Origin: Opitutaceae bacterium UBA2377
GTDB lineage: Bacteria; Verrucomicrobiota; Verrucomicrobiia; Opitutales; Opitutaceae
Direction of reading: 5' to 3'
NCBI GenBank assembly: GCA_002344205.1
Contig: DDSZ01000048.1
Span: forward strand, 1 to 13,572
DNA: 13,572 bases
Below the pieces are notes generated by a model that ran no database searches, had not been told where the DNA came from, and saw nothing but the letters and a program-made list of their open reading frames with translations. The stretch's first letter is position 1. Each line of letters opens with the position of its first letter. Made by a program: the position numbers and the translations under genes. Below are positions 7,043 to 13,572 of the stretch, one piece after another.

Positions 7043-7741
7043 ATGGCCGGTCCTCCCAACCCGCCGATCAAGTTTCCGGTCAAGACGGCGGCGGCGCCAA
7101 CTTTGTCCCTGCGCCGCCGGCAGTCCCTGAGTCGGCCGCCGTTTCAGATCTCGGAAGCAGCGGCTGCGACCCGGCAGTCGATCAACACCTTTGTCTCCAC
7201 GACGCGCACGCCGTGGGGAGAAACCAAGGCCATCAGCAGCGATCGCGTGACGGAGCTTGAGCGTTCCTTGCGCCAGCTTGAGGCGCTCCTCACGGAGCGC
7301 GAACGCGCGGTCAATGAGATGGAGGTGCGACTCTCCGAGCGGGAGCGTGATCTGGCGGAGATGGAGGCTCTTATTATTGCGCGTGAGAAACTCGTCGAGC
7401 TGTCCCGTAAGCAGCCCGTCCAGCAGGTGGGTATCAGCAAGGAGGAAAAAGAGGCGCTGGAGCAGCTGAAGGCTGAACTCGAGCGGCAGGAGGACTCGTT
7501 GAAAGAGGCCAAGCAGGCCCTGCGCGAACGCGAGATGTTCCTGGAGGACAGCGAGACCAAACTCTTTGAAAAGGTGCAGGCCCAGCAGGAGAAGGAGATT
7601 CAGCTGGATCAGAAGGAGGAGGAGCTGCGCGCCAAGGCCATACGCCTGCGTGAACTTGAGGCAAAGCTTGATCCGACCGCCGCCGCCGCGCTGGAAGCTG
7701 ACAAGGCTGCCGCCAAGAAATTCGACGAGTTTAACGAATGA
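7043..7741 (+). CDS. Coiled-coil protein with basic disordered N-terminus, in the ParA cassette
   Basis: The 232-residue product has two parts. Residues 1-65 are rich in Pro, Ala, Ser and basic residues (K10, K14, RRR at 24-26, R31) and look disordered. Residues 68-127 and 133-210 are long heptad-like coiled coils rich in Glu, Arg, Lys and Leu, with repeated ERE/RER steps, separated by a short break at KQPVQQVGIS (123-132). An Ala/Lys-rich acidic tail ends the protein. No enzyme motif is present. By family knowledge, partners that stimulate ParA-type ATPases (ParB, TlpT, PpfA, McdB) often use a basic disordered N-terminus, so this is a candidate activator or scaffold for the ATPase three genes' distance away at most. 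The link is inference from layout and composition. It begins five bases after the stop of the preceding gene; only a weak AAGAAG lies upstream. Confidence 0.88.
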   Translation: MAGPPNPPIKFPVKTAAAPTLSLRRRQSLSRPPFQISEAAAATRQSINTFVSTTRTPWGETKAISSDRVTELERSLRQLEALLTERERAVNEMEVRLSERERDLAEMEALIIAREKLVELSRKQPVQQVGISKEEKEALEQLKAELERQEDSLKEAKQALREREMFLEDSETKLFEKVQAQQEKEIQLDQKEEELRAKAIRLRELEAKLDPTAAAALEADKAAAKKFDEFNE

Positions 7742-7855
7742 ACCGGGCCGGCCGGCTTCCTGTAATCGCCGGTTGACTACCGTCCTGCCGGCGGAAAATC
7801 TCATGCAACTTATCTCCTGATTTCGCGTCCCAAAGCCTAACTATTTCCATCCGCA
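7742..7855. other. Intergenic region between ParA cassette and beta-barrel gene
   Basis: This stretch contains several overlapping GC-rich inverted repeats built on GCCGG/CCGGC, including AACCGG (7741-7746) paired with CCGGTT (7769-7774). No T-run follows, so a Rho-independent terminator is not supported. A TTGACT at 7773-7778 could be a -35 box, but no good -10 sequence lies at the right distance. Whether the beta-barrel gene has its own promoter therefore stays open. Confidence 0.4.
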
Positions 7856-8986
7856 ATGAAGTTTCTTCGCCCCGTCCTGTATCTTGTCTTTGCATCCGTC
7901 GCCGCCGCCCAATCACGCGATGATGAAATTCCGGTCTTTGATTTGGATGATTATCTCATCACGCCCAAGATGACTTTGGGGGTTGGCTTCCGGGGCTTGA
8001 CGGGGCCCAAGGTCGATTTCAAAAGCGGCGCCGGAGTGGTCAACTCGATCCGCTCAACCCAAGACCATGGCGACCTGACATCCACGGGAATCATTCGCAA
8101 TTACCATGATGGTTTTGTGGCGCTCGACCGCCGGCTCGACGCGGACGAGAATCCGGTCAATGACGGGCAGACCAATACCTGGCGCTTTGTGGACGAGCGG
8201 CAGTTGACCGCGGATGGCTATGTGACCATGAGCACTTATCGCGCCGATGTTTTTGATGGTGCCAGCCGGGAGCGCGATGGCGGCAATAGTTTTGGTGCGG
8301 AGCTCATGGTCTCGAGGGACATGGGCAAGCTGGGCGGCCGGATGGAGTGGAGGCTTTTTGCCGGACTAAGCATCAATGATGTCAATGTCAGCACCCGCGA
8401 CAGCTTGTTGGCGGAGGTTACCCGGTTGACCGACTTTTATTTTCTGAACGGGGCCGAGTTTCCCTTTGTGCCGTATACTGCACCGTCGGTGACGACTGAT
8501 GCGGAAGGGAACATCGTAAATACGACCGTATTGCTGGGGCAGGCACCGAATTCCCGCGTTACCACGGTCACCAACAACGTCGAAGTGAACAGTTTCTGGA
8601 AGCTCAAAGGCAGCTTTCTAACCGTCCGGCTTGGTCCAACGGTGTCATACATGGTGAAGGACAATATTCGTTTGAGCCTGAGTGCCGGCCCGGCATTCGC
8701 CTATGTGGGCACGAATTACACGGTGGAACAGAGTTTTCTGCCTGACACATCCGATGCCATTACCACTGCGACCACCGAGATGGATGACGATTTTCTCACG
8801 GGATATTTTGTCGATGCGACGGTCGAGTATCTGCTCACGGAGCGCGCCGGTCTCTACATGGGGGCGTTTTACCAATCTACGGGCACGTATGAGCAGAGCT
8901 TGGCGGCCACCGGCGTCAATTACACCGCGCGGCTCGACATGCGGAGCATGCAGGGGTTGAGGGCCGGCCTGAACTACCGCTTCTAA
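7856..8986 (+). CDS. Outer-membrane beta-barrel protein, function unknown
   Basis: The 376-residue product starts with a signal peptide (residues 1-20, hydrophobic core about 4-15, cleavage near AAAQS). The mature protein has many alternating polar/aromatic strands, for example TLGVGFRGL (40-48), MEWRLFAGLSI (163-173), FLTVRLGPTVSYM (254-266), IRLSLSAGPAFAYVG (271-285) and AGLYMGAFYQ (331-340). It ends in GLNYRF with a terminal phenylalanine, the usual Bam recognition signal of outer-membrane barrels. Clear strands cluster in the second half; the acidic region 20-110 could be a plug or external part. No TonB box, OmpA peptidoglycan domain or named family is recognisable. It is the last plus-strand gene after the ParA cassette, 114 bases downstream, and is convergent with ispH. 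A role with the cassette is possible but unsupported beyond proximity. Confidence 0.85.
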   Translation: MKFLRPVLYLVFASVAAAQSRDDEIPVFDLDDYLITPKMTLGVGFRGLTGPKVDFKSGAGVVNSIRSTQDHGDLTSTGIIRNYHDGFVALDRRLDADENPVNDGQTNTWRFVDERQLTADGYVTMSTYRADVFDGASRERDGGNSFGAELMVSRDMGKLGGRMEWRLFAGLSINDVNVSTRDSLLAEVTRLTDFYFLNGAEFPFVPYTAPSVTTDAEGNIVNTTVLLGQAPNSRVTTVTNNVEVNSFWKLKGSFLTVRLGPTVSYMVKDNIRLSLSAGPAFAYVGTNYTVEQSFLPDTSDAITTATTEMDDDFLTGYFVDATVEYLLTERAGLYMGAFYQSTGTYEQSLAATGVNYTARLDMRSMQGLRAGLNYRF

Positions 8987-9019
8987 TCGCTGCGCGGGTT
9001 TTTGAGGGCGGCCTGCAGT

Positions 9020-10735
9020 CTATTCGACTGCCAAGCCGGCCAAGACTTCGTCGACCGAGCGCAGGGTTTGCGGCGCCATCAGGCGATTGATCCGGGCTAT
9101 GACCTGCTGGATGATTCCATCGGGGCAGGAGGCTCCGCCCGTGATGAGCACGGTGCGCGGTGAACCGGATGACTCCGGCCAAAGCGGGCGCAATTGCACG
9201 CGTCCCTGCGGGAATCCCTCCCGCAGGGACGGGAAGATGTAGTGCTCCACCGCGGCGGCCGAGACGATGTTGGCTTCCGACTGGATGAAATACGCGCGTT
9301 CCCCCAGGGTCTTTTCGCAGAGCCGATAGAGCTGGTAGGTGTTGGAAGAGTTTTTGCCGCCGATGACAAAGGCCGCATCCACCGGGCCGGCGAGCGCGCG
9401 GGTGAGCGCGTCCTGGTTGACCTGTGTGGCGTAGCAAAGCGTGTCATTGCGGCCACCACCGCCCACGCGCTCCGCGCTGGCCGGGCCGAAGCGGCGCACA
9501 TAAGTTTCCCGCAGCAGATCGATGATCGCGCGGGTTTCATTCATCAACAGGGTGGTTTGGTTGACCACCGCCACCCGCTGGAGGTCGCGGGTGACATCAA
9601 ATCCGGGGGTGTGCTTCCCGGCAAAGAGCTTGGTGAAACGCGCGGCGGCGTCGGGTGTGTCGTTTGCGATCAAGGCCGCGAGCTGCCGCGTTTCCTCCAG
9701 GTCACGGACGATCAGGGCCGGGGCGTGGCGCCGGGTGTTGGAGAAGGTCGCTTTGGTTTCTTCATGTTCGGCCTTGCCGTGGATGATCACGGTATAGCCC
9801 TCGCGACCATAGGCCCGGGCGGCTTTCCAGACTTTCTCCACGAGCATGCAGGTGGCGTCATGTTGGCTGACCGCGATGCCTTTGCGCACCAGCCGGGCTT
9901 TGTCTTCGTCGGTTGCGCCGAAGGCGGGGATGATGACAATATCGTCCGAGGTGAGACTGTCCCAAAGCAACGGGCTGCCGGGGTGTCCGTCCACGGTGTG
10001 AGGTTCGCCCTTGTCGGTCTGGAGGTAGCGCAAGCCGCGGCCGAGCAGGTCTTCGTTCACAAACGGATTGTGGATCAGCTCGGACAGCATGAAGACCCGC
10101 CGGCCAGGGTTTTCCGCGAGGGTCTCATAGGCACGCTCGATGGCGTTTTTCACGCCAAGGCAGAAGCCGAAGTGGCTGGGGATGACGTAGCGCACTGCGC
10201 CGAAGTCGAGCATGACGGGTTCGGCGGCGGTGCGTTCATGGCGGCGGGCCAGCGCTTTGATGGCGGCGCAGAGTTGGGATTGATAAAGTGCGCGGGCGGC
10301 TTCGTCCTGGGCGTAGATGGCGGTGTTGCGTTCCTGCGCGGGGCGAAACTTGTTCACGAAGTCGTTTTCGCCGAGGTGCAGGTAAGGAATGGCCATCAGG
10401 TGTGGCTCCAAATCGTTCAGGATCGCCGCGAGCGAAGGCGCCTGCATCGCGGGTTGAGCGGCAAGGCGATCAATGGACCAGAATTCCACTTCGGCATCGC
10501 TGCAAGTCCCTGTTACCCGCGCAAAATGAACTTCATAATTCCTTCCGCCTGCTGCAGAGCCAAATTTGCGGGCCGGGCTCGTGTGGTCGCGGAAAGCGCT
10601 CTCCAGTCGCGCAGTGGCCATGGCGAGGTCGGTGCCGGTGAAGGGCAGACCGGCCTTGGAGCCCAGCTTGCGCACGGCCAACTGGTTGCTGGCATTGAAG
10701 GCTAGGATAGCGACTTGGACGGGAGCGGGCATCAT
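9020..10735 (-). CDS. ispH: 4-hydroxy-3-methylbut-2-enyl diphosphate reductase with long N-terminal extension
   Basis: IspH is an iron-sulfur enzyme that makes IPP and DMAPP from HMBPP in the last step of the MEP isoprenoid pathway. Counting from the ATG at 10735 (571 residues), the three cluster cysteines are Cys192 (GFCLGV), Cys296 (DATCMLV) and Cys434 (LCYATQ). The HEET motif (324-327) supplies the catalytic glutamate, probably Glu326, and QTTL, KNSSN and GGASCPD complete the active-site signature. The HEET and long-loop features resemble the plant/cyanobacterial type rather than the short E. coli enzyme of about 316 residues. About 185 residues precede the first cluster segment; the first 90 or so match no domain I know. 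Two adjacent ATGs (10735, 10732) and an upstream in-frame TTG (10768) are possible starts, with no Shine-Dalgarno sequence at any. The gene is convergent with the beta-barrel gene (33-base gap) and divergent from the permease. Confidence 0.93.
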   Translation of the reverse strand: MMPAPVQVAILAFNASNQLAVRKLGSKAGLPFTGTDLAMATARLESAFRDHTSPARKFGSAAGGRNYEVHFARVTGTCSDAEVEFWSIDRLAAQPAMQAPSLAAILNDLEPHLMAIPYLHLGENDFVNKFRPAQERNTAIYAQDEAARALYQSQLCAAIKALARRHERTAAEPVMLDFGAVRYVIPSHFGFCLGVKNAIERAYETLAENPGRRVFMLSELIHNPFVNEDLLGRGLRYLQTDKGEPHTVDGHPGSPLLWDSLTSDDIVIIPAFGATDEDKARLVRKGIAVSQHDATCMLVEKVWKAARAYGREGYTVIIHGKAEHEETKATFSNTRRHAPALIVRDLEETRQLAALIANDTPDAAARFTKLFAGKHTPGFDVTRDLQRVAVVNQTTLLMNETRAIIDLLRETYVRRFGPASAERVGGGGRNDTLCYATQVNQDALTRALAGPVDAAFVIGGKNSSNTYQLYRLCEKTLGERAYFIQSEANIVSAAAVEHYIFPSLREGFPQGRVQLRPLWPESSGSPRTVLITGGASCPDGIIQQVIARINRLMAPQTLRSVDEVLAGLAVE

Positions 10736-10875
10736 TGCCGACGGAAGCACAAGAATGCAGCGGGTCAACAGCCGCCTCGCCCGGCGACGGCCATCCTTCG
10801 GGATTGCGGTGGGATGATGGACCCGACATCGACTTCCTGTAACTTTATACCCCCAAGCGGGTTCTTAACCCAAGC
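10736..10875. other. Divergent intergenic region between ispH and the permease gene, with a start-proximal hairpin
   Basis: The region must hold the promoters for both genes, but I see no strong match. A TTTATA at 10845-10850 is a possible plus-strand -10 box without a good -35. A small perfect hairpin, GGGTT-CTT-AACCC (10859-10871), ends four bases before the permease ATG and could hinder or expose the start. No Shine-Dalgarno sequence is present for either gene. Confidence 0.4.
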
Positions 10876-13371
10876 ATGCCCACCTCCACTGCCCCCGTGC
10901 CCTCCTCCAGCGGTCTCCTGACCGGTATGTGGGGGGATGTCCGTCACGCCCTGCGCCTCCTGTGGAAAGGCCGGGGTATCAGTGCGGCCACGCTGCTGAC
11001 GCTCGCGCTCTGCATCGGCGCCACGACCGCGATTTTCTCGACGGTCTATTCGCTGATGCTGAAGCCGCTGCCGTTTCACGAGCCGGAGCGGATCGTCGAG
11101 CTCTACTCCTCCGCGAAGAAGGCCGGTCTCGACAAGATGCCGGCCAACGTTCCGTTCTACCTCGACTACTCGGCGAACGCGTCCTCCTACGAGACTCTCG
11201 CGCTGTGGGCATTCGGGCAGCAGATGTTCGGGGAGGAGGAGAGCGTGGTGCGGCTCGACATGGCCCGGGCCACGGCGGAAATCTTCCAAATCCTGCGGGT
11301 GCAGCCGCTGCTGGGCGAGTTTTTCACCAAGGAGCAGAACAAGCCCGGGGCCGACAAGGTCGTGGTGCTGACCCAGTCGTTCTGGCGCACGCAGTTTTCC
11401 GAGGATCCCGGCGTGGTGGGCCGGGAAATCCGCCTTGGCGGCGAGGCTTACACCGTCATCGGCGTGGCCCCGCGGGTGTTCGAGGCCTGGGATGCACGGG
11501 TGAAATTTGTCTTACCGCTGTCCTGGTCGCCGGCCCAGGAGAATCCGCAGGGCCGCTACGGCGTGGGCATCCAGCTGTTCGGCCGGCTGAAGCCCGGCGC
11601 GGCAGCCGGCCAGGCCGATGCCGAGGCCAAGACCCTGGAGCAGCGTTATGTGGAGGCGGCCCCGCCGCAGGTGCGCGGCTTTGTGGAGCGCTCCGGTATG
11701 ACGATGAACGTCGGCGGCGTGCAGGAGCAGCGCGTGCAGCCGGTGCGCACGACCCTGCTCATGCTGCAGGGCGGGGTGGCCTTCGTGCTGCTCATTGGCT
11801 GCGTCAACGTGGCCAACCTCCTGCTTGTGCGCGCCAACGCCCGGCAGTCGGAGCTCGCCATCCGCACGGCCCTCGGAGCCGGCCGCGGGGTCATTGCCCG
11901 GCAGCTCCTGCTGGAAAGTTTGCTGCTCACCACGCTGGGCGCGGTGCTGGGCGTCGGGCTGGCCTGGGCTGCGCTCAAAACGAGCAACTACTACCTCGCC
12001 AAGATGCTGCCGCAGGCGCTGCCCGCGACGCTCGACCTGCACGTGCTTTGGTTTGCCGTCGGGCTCACGTTCGTCATCGGACTCCTGATCGGGCTGATCC
12101 CGGTTTACCATGTTCTGCGCACCAATCTGGCGGAGGTTATCCAGAGCAACTCGCGCGGCAGCTCGTCCGGCCGCGGGGTGCGGTTGCTGAGCAGCGTGCT
12201 CGTGATGACGCAGGTCGCCGTGGCCCTGGTGCTGCTCACCGGTGCGGGCCTGTTGATCCAAAGTTTTGCCAAGGCGCTGGAGGTCAACCCCGGCTTCAAT
12301 CCCCAGGGCGTCGTGACCGCCCGCATCGTCATTCCCGCGGCGCACCGCGCGACTGCGGAAGCGGCGGACCTGTTTCAGGAACGGCTGCGGCAGACCCTGC
12401 TGGAGTTGCCCGGCGTGACTTCCGTGGCGCTCGCGGGGGCCACGCCATTCCAAGGCGGCCTGCCCATCAACGCGTTTACGCTGGAGGAGGATACGCTGCC
12501 GCCGGGGTCGCCGCAGCCCGGCGCATTTCGGGTGCAGGTTTCGCCCGGCTATGCGGAAACGCTAGGATTGAAGCTGCTGGAAGGCCGTTTCTACGAGGAG
12601 GCGGACCGTGATCCCCAGCGCCGGTTTTTTGTGGTGGACGAGAGCTTTGCGCGGAAATTCTTCCCCGGCCGCTCGGCCTTGGGCGGGAGGTTTGCCTTCG
12701 GACCGCGGCCGGAAAAGCCCGAGGACTGGCCCACCATCATCGGAGTGGTCAAGGACGTGCCGCATAATGGCGTGGAGGAGAAGAGCGGCAATCCGTTCAT
12801 TTACCAAGTGGTGCCACAGGGTGCCCGGCCGGGCGGGCTGACCCTCTTTCTGCGCACCAGCCGGCCCCCAGAAGAGCTGGTGCCGACGCTGCGCGCCAAA
12901 CTCAAGGTGCTCGACCCGGCGATCTTTCTCTACGATGCCGGTTCCTTGGAAAAGGCCGTTGGCAGTTCCTTCGACAACCGCCGCGCGGTGATGCTGCTCC
13001 TGGCGGCCTTCGCCGGCCTGGCGTTGTTCCTTTCCTCGCTGGGCATCTATGGCGTGCTGGCCTATGACGTTTCGCAGCGCACGCGGGAAATCGGCGTGCG
13101 CGGAGCCATTGGCGCTTCGCACGGCCAGATCGTCGGCCTGATCTTGAAGCAGGGCCTGTGGAAGGCCGGCGTGGGCGTGGCGGTTGGCTTGGTCGGCGCG
13201 TTGCTGCTCAGCCGCTACATGACGACGCTGCTCTTCGGGGTGACGCCCACCGAGCCGGTGGTGTATGTCGCGGTCTCGCTCGTGTTGGTTGCGGTGGCGC
13301 TGGTCGCCAGCTGGTTGCCGGCCCGGCGCGCCGCGAAGATTGACCCGCTGGTGGCGCTACGGAGTGAGTGA
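10876..13371 (+). CDS. Orphan duplicated MacB/FtsX-type ABC permease (ADOP family)
   Basis: The 831-residue inner-membrane protein consists of two MacB-type periplasmic core plus FtsX units. Membrane segments fall near 37-59, 293-316, 341-366, 388-411, 437-460, 704-727, 755-780 and 793-813. Large periplasmic domains lie at about 60-290 and 461-700. The cytoplasmic coupling motifs appear twice: ARQSELAIRTALGAGR (322-337) and SQRTREIGVRGAIGAS (733-748). This fused two-unit layout is the 'acidobacterial duplicated orphan permease' type. Single MacB/FtsX permeases are about half as long and dimerise. MacB-like proteins do not import; they transmit ATPase movement to periplasmic partners for export of peptides, lipoproteins or drugs. 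No ATPase or adaptor gene is visible on either side within the window. The substrate is unknown. M18 (10927) is an alternative start nearer the conserved LRHALRLL segment, but neither start has a Shine-Dalgarno sequence. Confidence 0.93.
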   Translation: MPTSTAPVPSSSGLLTGMWGDVRHALRLLWKGRGISAATLLTLALCIGATTAIFSTVYSLMLKPLPFHEPERIVELYSSAKKAGLDKMPANVPFYLDYSANASSYETLALWAFGQQMFGEEESVVRLDMARATAEIFQILRVQPLLGEFFTKEQNKPGADKVVVLTQSFWRTQFSEDPGVVGREIRLGGEAYTVIGVAPRVFEAWDARVKFVLPLSWSPAQENPQGRYGVGIQLFGRLKPGAAAGQADAEAKTLEQRYVEAAPPQVRGFVERSGMTMNVGGVQEQRVQPVRTTLLMLQGGVAFVLLIGCVNVANLLLVRANARQSELAIRTALGAGRGVIARQLLLESLLLTTLGAVLGVGLAWAALKTSNYYLAKMLPQALPATLDLHVLWFAVGLTFVIGLLIGLIPVYHVLRTNLAEVIQSNSRGSSSGRGVRLLSSVLVMTQVAVALVLLTGAGLLIQSFAKALEVNPGFNPQGVVTARIVIPAAHRATAEAADLFQERLRQTLLELPGVTSVALAGATPFQGGLPINAFTLEEDTLPPGSPQPGAFRVQVSPGYAETLGLKLLEGRFYEEADRDPQRRFFVVDESFARKFFPGRSALGGRFAFGPRPEKPEDWPTIIGVVKDVPHNGVEEKSGNPFIYQVVPQGARPGGLTLFLRTSRPPEELVPTLRAKLKVLDPAIFLYDAGSLEKAVGSSFDNRRAVMLLLAAFAGLALFLSSLGIYGVLAYDVSQRTREIGVRGAIGASHGQIVGLILKQGLWKAGVGVAVGLVGALLLSRYMTTLLFGVTPTEPVVYVAVSLVLVAVALVASWLPARRAAKIDPLVALRSE

Positions 13372-13387
13372 GGATTTCTTCTTTTTG

Positions 13388-13469
13388 CCACTCTGAGCGT
13401 CGCGAAGAGTCCAGGGCAATGGCCGCTTGCGATCGTGCCACCGGATTCTTCGCGTTGCTCAAGATGACA
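13388..13469. repeat. Imperfect inverted repeat of the 'TCTGAGC...GAAGAATCC' intergenic type
   Basis: Arm 1 (13390-13412, core CTCTGAGCGTCGCGAAGAG) and arm 2 (13443-13465, reading GGATTCTTCGCGTTGCTCAA) are reverse complements at about 16 of 23 positions, separated by 30 bases. Elements with this core are scattered between genes in several environmental phyla and often give rise to spurious predicted proteins. No gene is supported here. It starts 17 bases after the permease stop, so it may lie in that transcript's 3' end. Confidence 0.65.
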
Positions 13470-13518
13470 GGCAGGAGTCTCCAACCCATAGCTACTACAA
13501 AAGCAAATGCGTCGGATA

Positions 13519-13572
13519 GGTAGGGCCTGACCTCCGGGCAGGCCGCGGTCCGCTCGGAGAGCGGACCCTACC
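13519..13572. repeat. Three-way-junction hairpin repeat at the window edge
   Basis: The outer arms GGTAGG (13519-13524) and CCTACC (13567-13572) are complementary. Between them lie two hairpins: GGCCTG (13524-13529) with CAGGCC (13539-13544), and a perfect 9-base stem GGTCCGCTC (13547-13555) with GAGCGGACC (13559-13567) closed by a GGA loop. Bases 13524 and 13567 could pair in either stem. The whole can fold into a compact three-way junction. It resembles mobile, REP-like intergenic repeats in Verrucomicrobiota, as far as I recall. It may continue past the window. Confidence 0.7.

Noticed and set aside
6707..7804. A 365-codon minus-strand open frame across the helical and coiled-coil genes
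   Set aside because: It spans two genes and the gap between them. Its Leu/Gln-rich part is simply the reverse of the Glu/Lys-rich coiled coil.
8987..9019. Terminator between the beta-barrel gene and ispH
   Set aside because: A short T-run (8999-9004) is present, but no stable GC stem directly precedes it within the 33-base gap.
9194..10705. A 503-codon plus-strand open frame opposite ispH
   Set aside because: It is antisense to a gene with all IspH active-site motifs. Its translation is Gly/Val/His-rich without recognisable domains, as expected for the opposite strand of GC-rich coding DNA.
10929..12611. A 560-codon frame inside the permease gene, same strand
   Set aside because: It is Arg/Gly/Ala-rich with no motif and lies out of frame with a clear MacB/FtsX protein.
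13208..13489. Minus-strand frames covering the 3' repeat region
   Set aside because: Their C-terminal parts run antisense into the permease gene. Their N-terminal parts are translations of the intergenic repeat, a known source of false proteins.

Overview
The window is about 60% GC and comes from a Gram-negative bacterium. I favour the Verrucomicrobiota, perhaps Opitutaceae. The reasons are an orphan duplicated MacB/FtsX permease (the ADOP type common in Acidobacteria and Opitutus-like bacteria), a long plant/cyanobacteria-like IspH, near-absence of Shine-Dalgarno sequences before the genes, and GC-rich hairpin repeats between genes. The taxonomic call is inference only. No tRNA, rRNA, CRISPR array, insertion sequence or phage gene was seen.

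Left part (1-5023). The 3' end of hemB (haem synthesis) meets, tail to tail, a minus-strand signalling operon. Read 5' to 3' on that strand, the operon encodes a small secreted protein of unknown function, a membrane hybrid histidine kinase with a CHASE8-like periplasmic sensor, a stand-alone receiver protein, and a receiver-linked class III adenylate cyclase. The cyclase carries two tandem HisKA-like segments at its N-terminus and no kinase ATPase domain. The first segment keeps the phospho-accepting histidine; the second has arginine there. The simplest reading is an envelope signal relayed by phosphotransfer to cAMP synthesis. The histidine-bearing segment of the cyclase could stand in for a missing HPt module.

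Middle part (5024-8986). An intergenic region with an apparently leaderless promoter leads into a plus-strand cassette: an orphan ParA-type ATPase (no ParB beside it), a helical protein with a MinD-like amphipathic C-terminal tail, and a coiled-coil protein with a basic, disordered N-terminus. This looks like an undescribed ParA-type positioning system and is the best candidate for something new here. An outer-membrane beta-barrel gene follows 114 bases later and may or may not belong to it.

Right part (8987-13572). ispH (last step of the MEP isoprenoid pathway), with an N-terminal extension of about 185 residues, runs on the minus strand. It diverges from a large eight-segment ABC-type permease without a partner ATPase. 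The last 200 bases hold no gene but contain two different intergenic repeat elements: an imperfect inverted repeat of the 'TCTGAGC...GAAGAATCC' kind, and a 54-base element that can fold into a three-way junction and reaches the end of the window.
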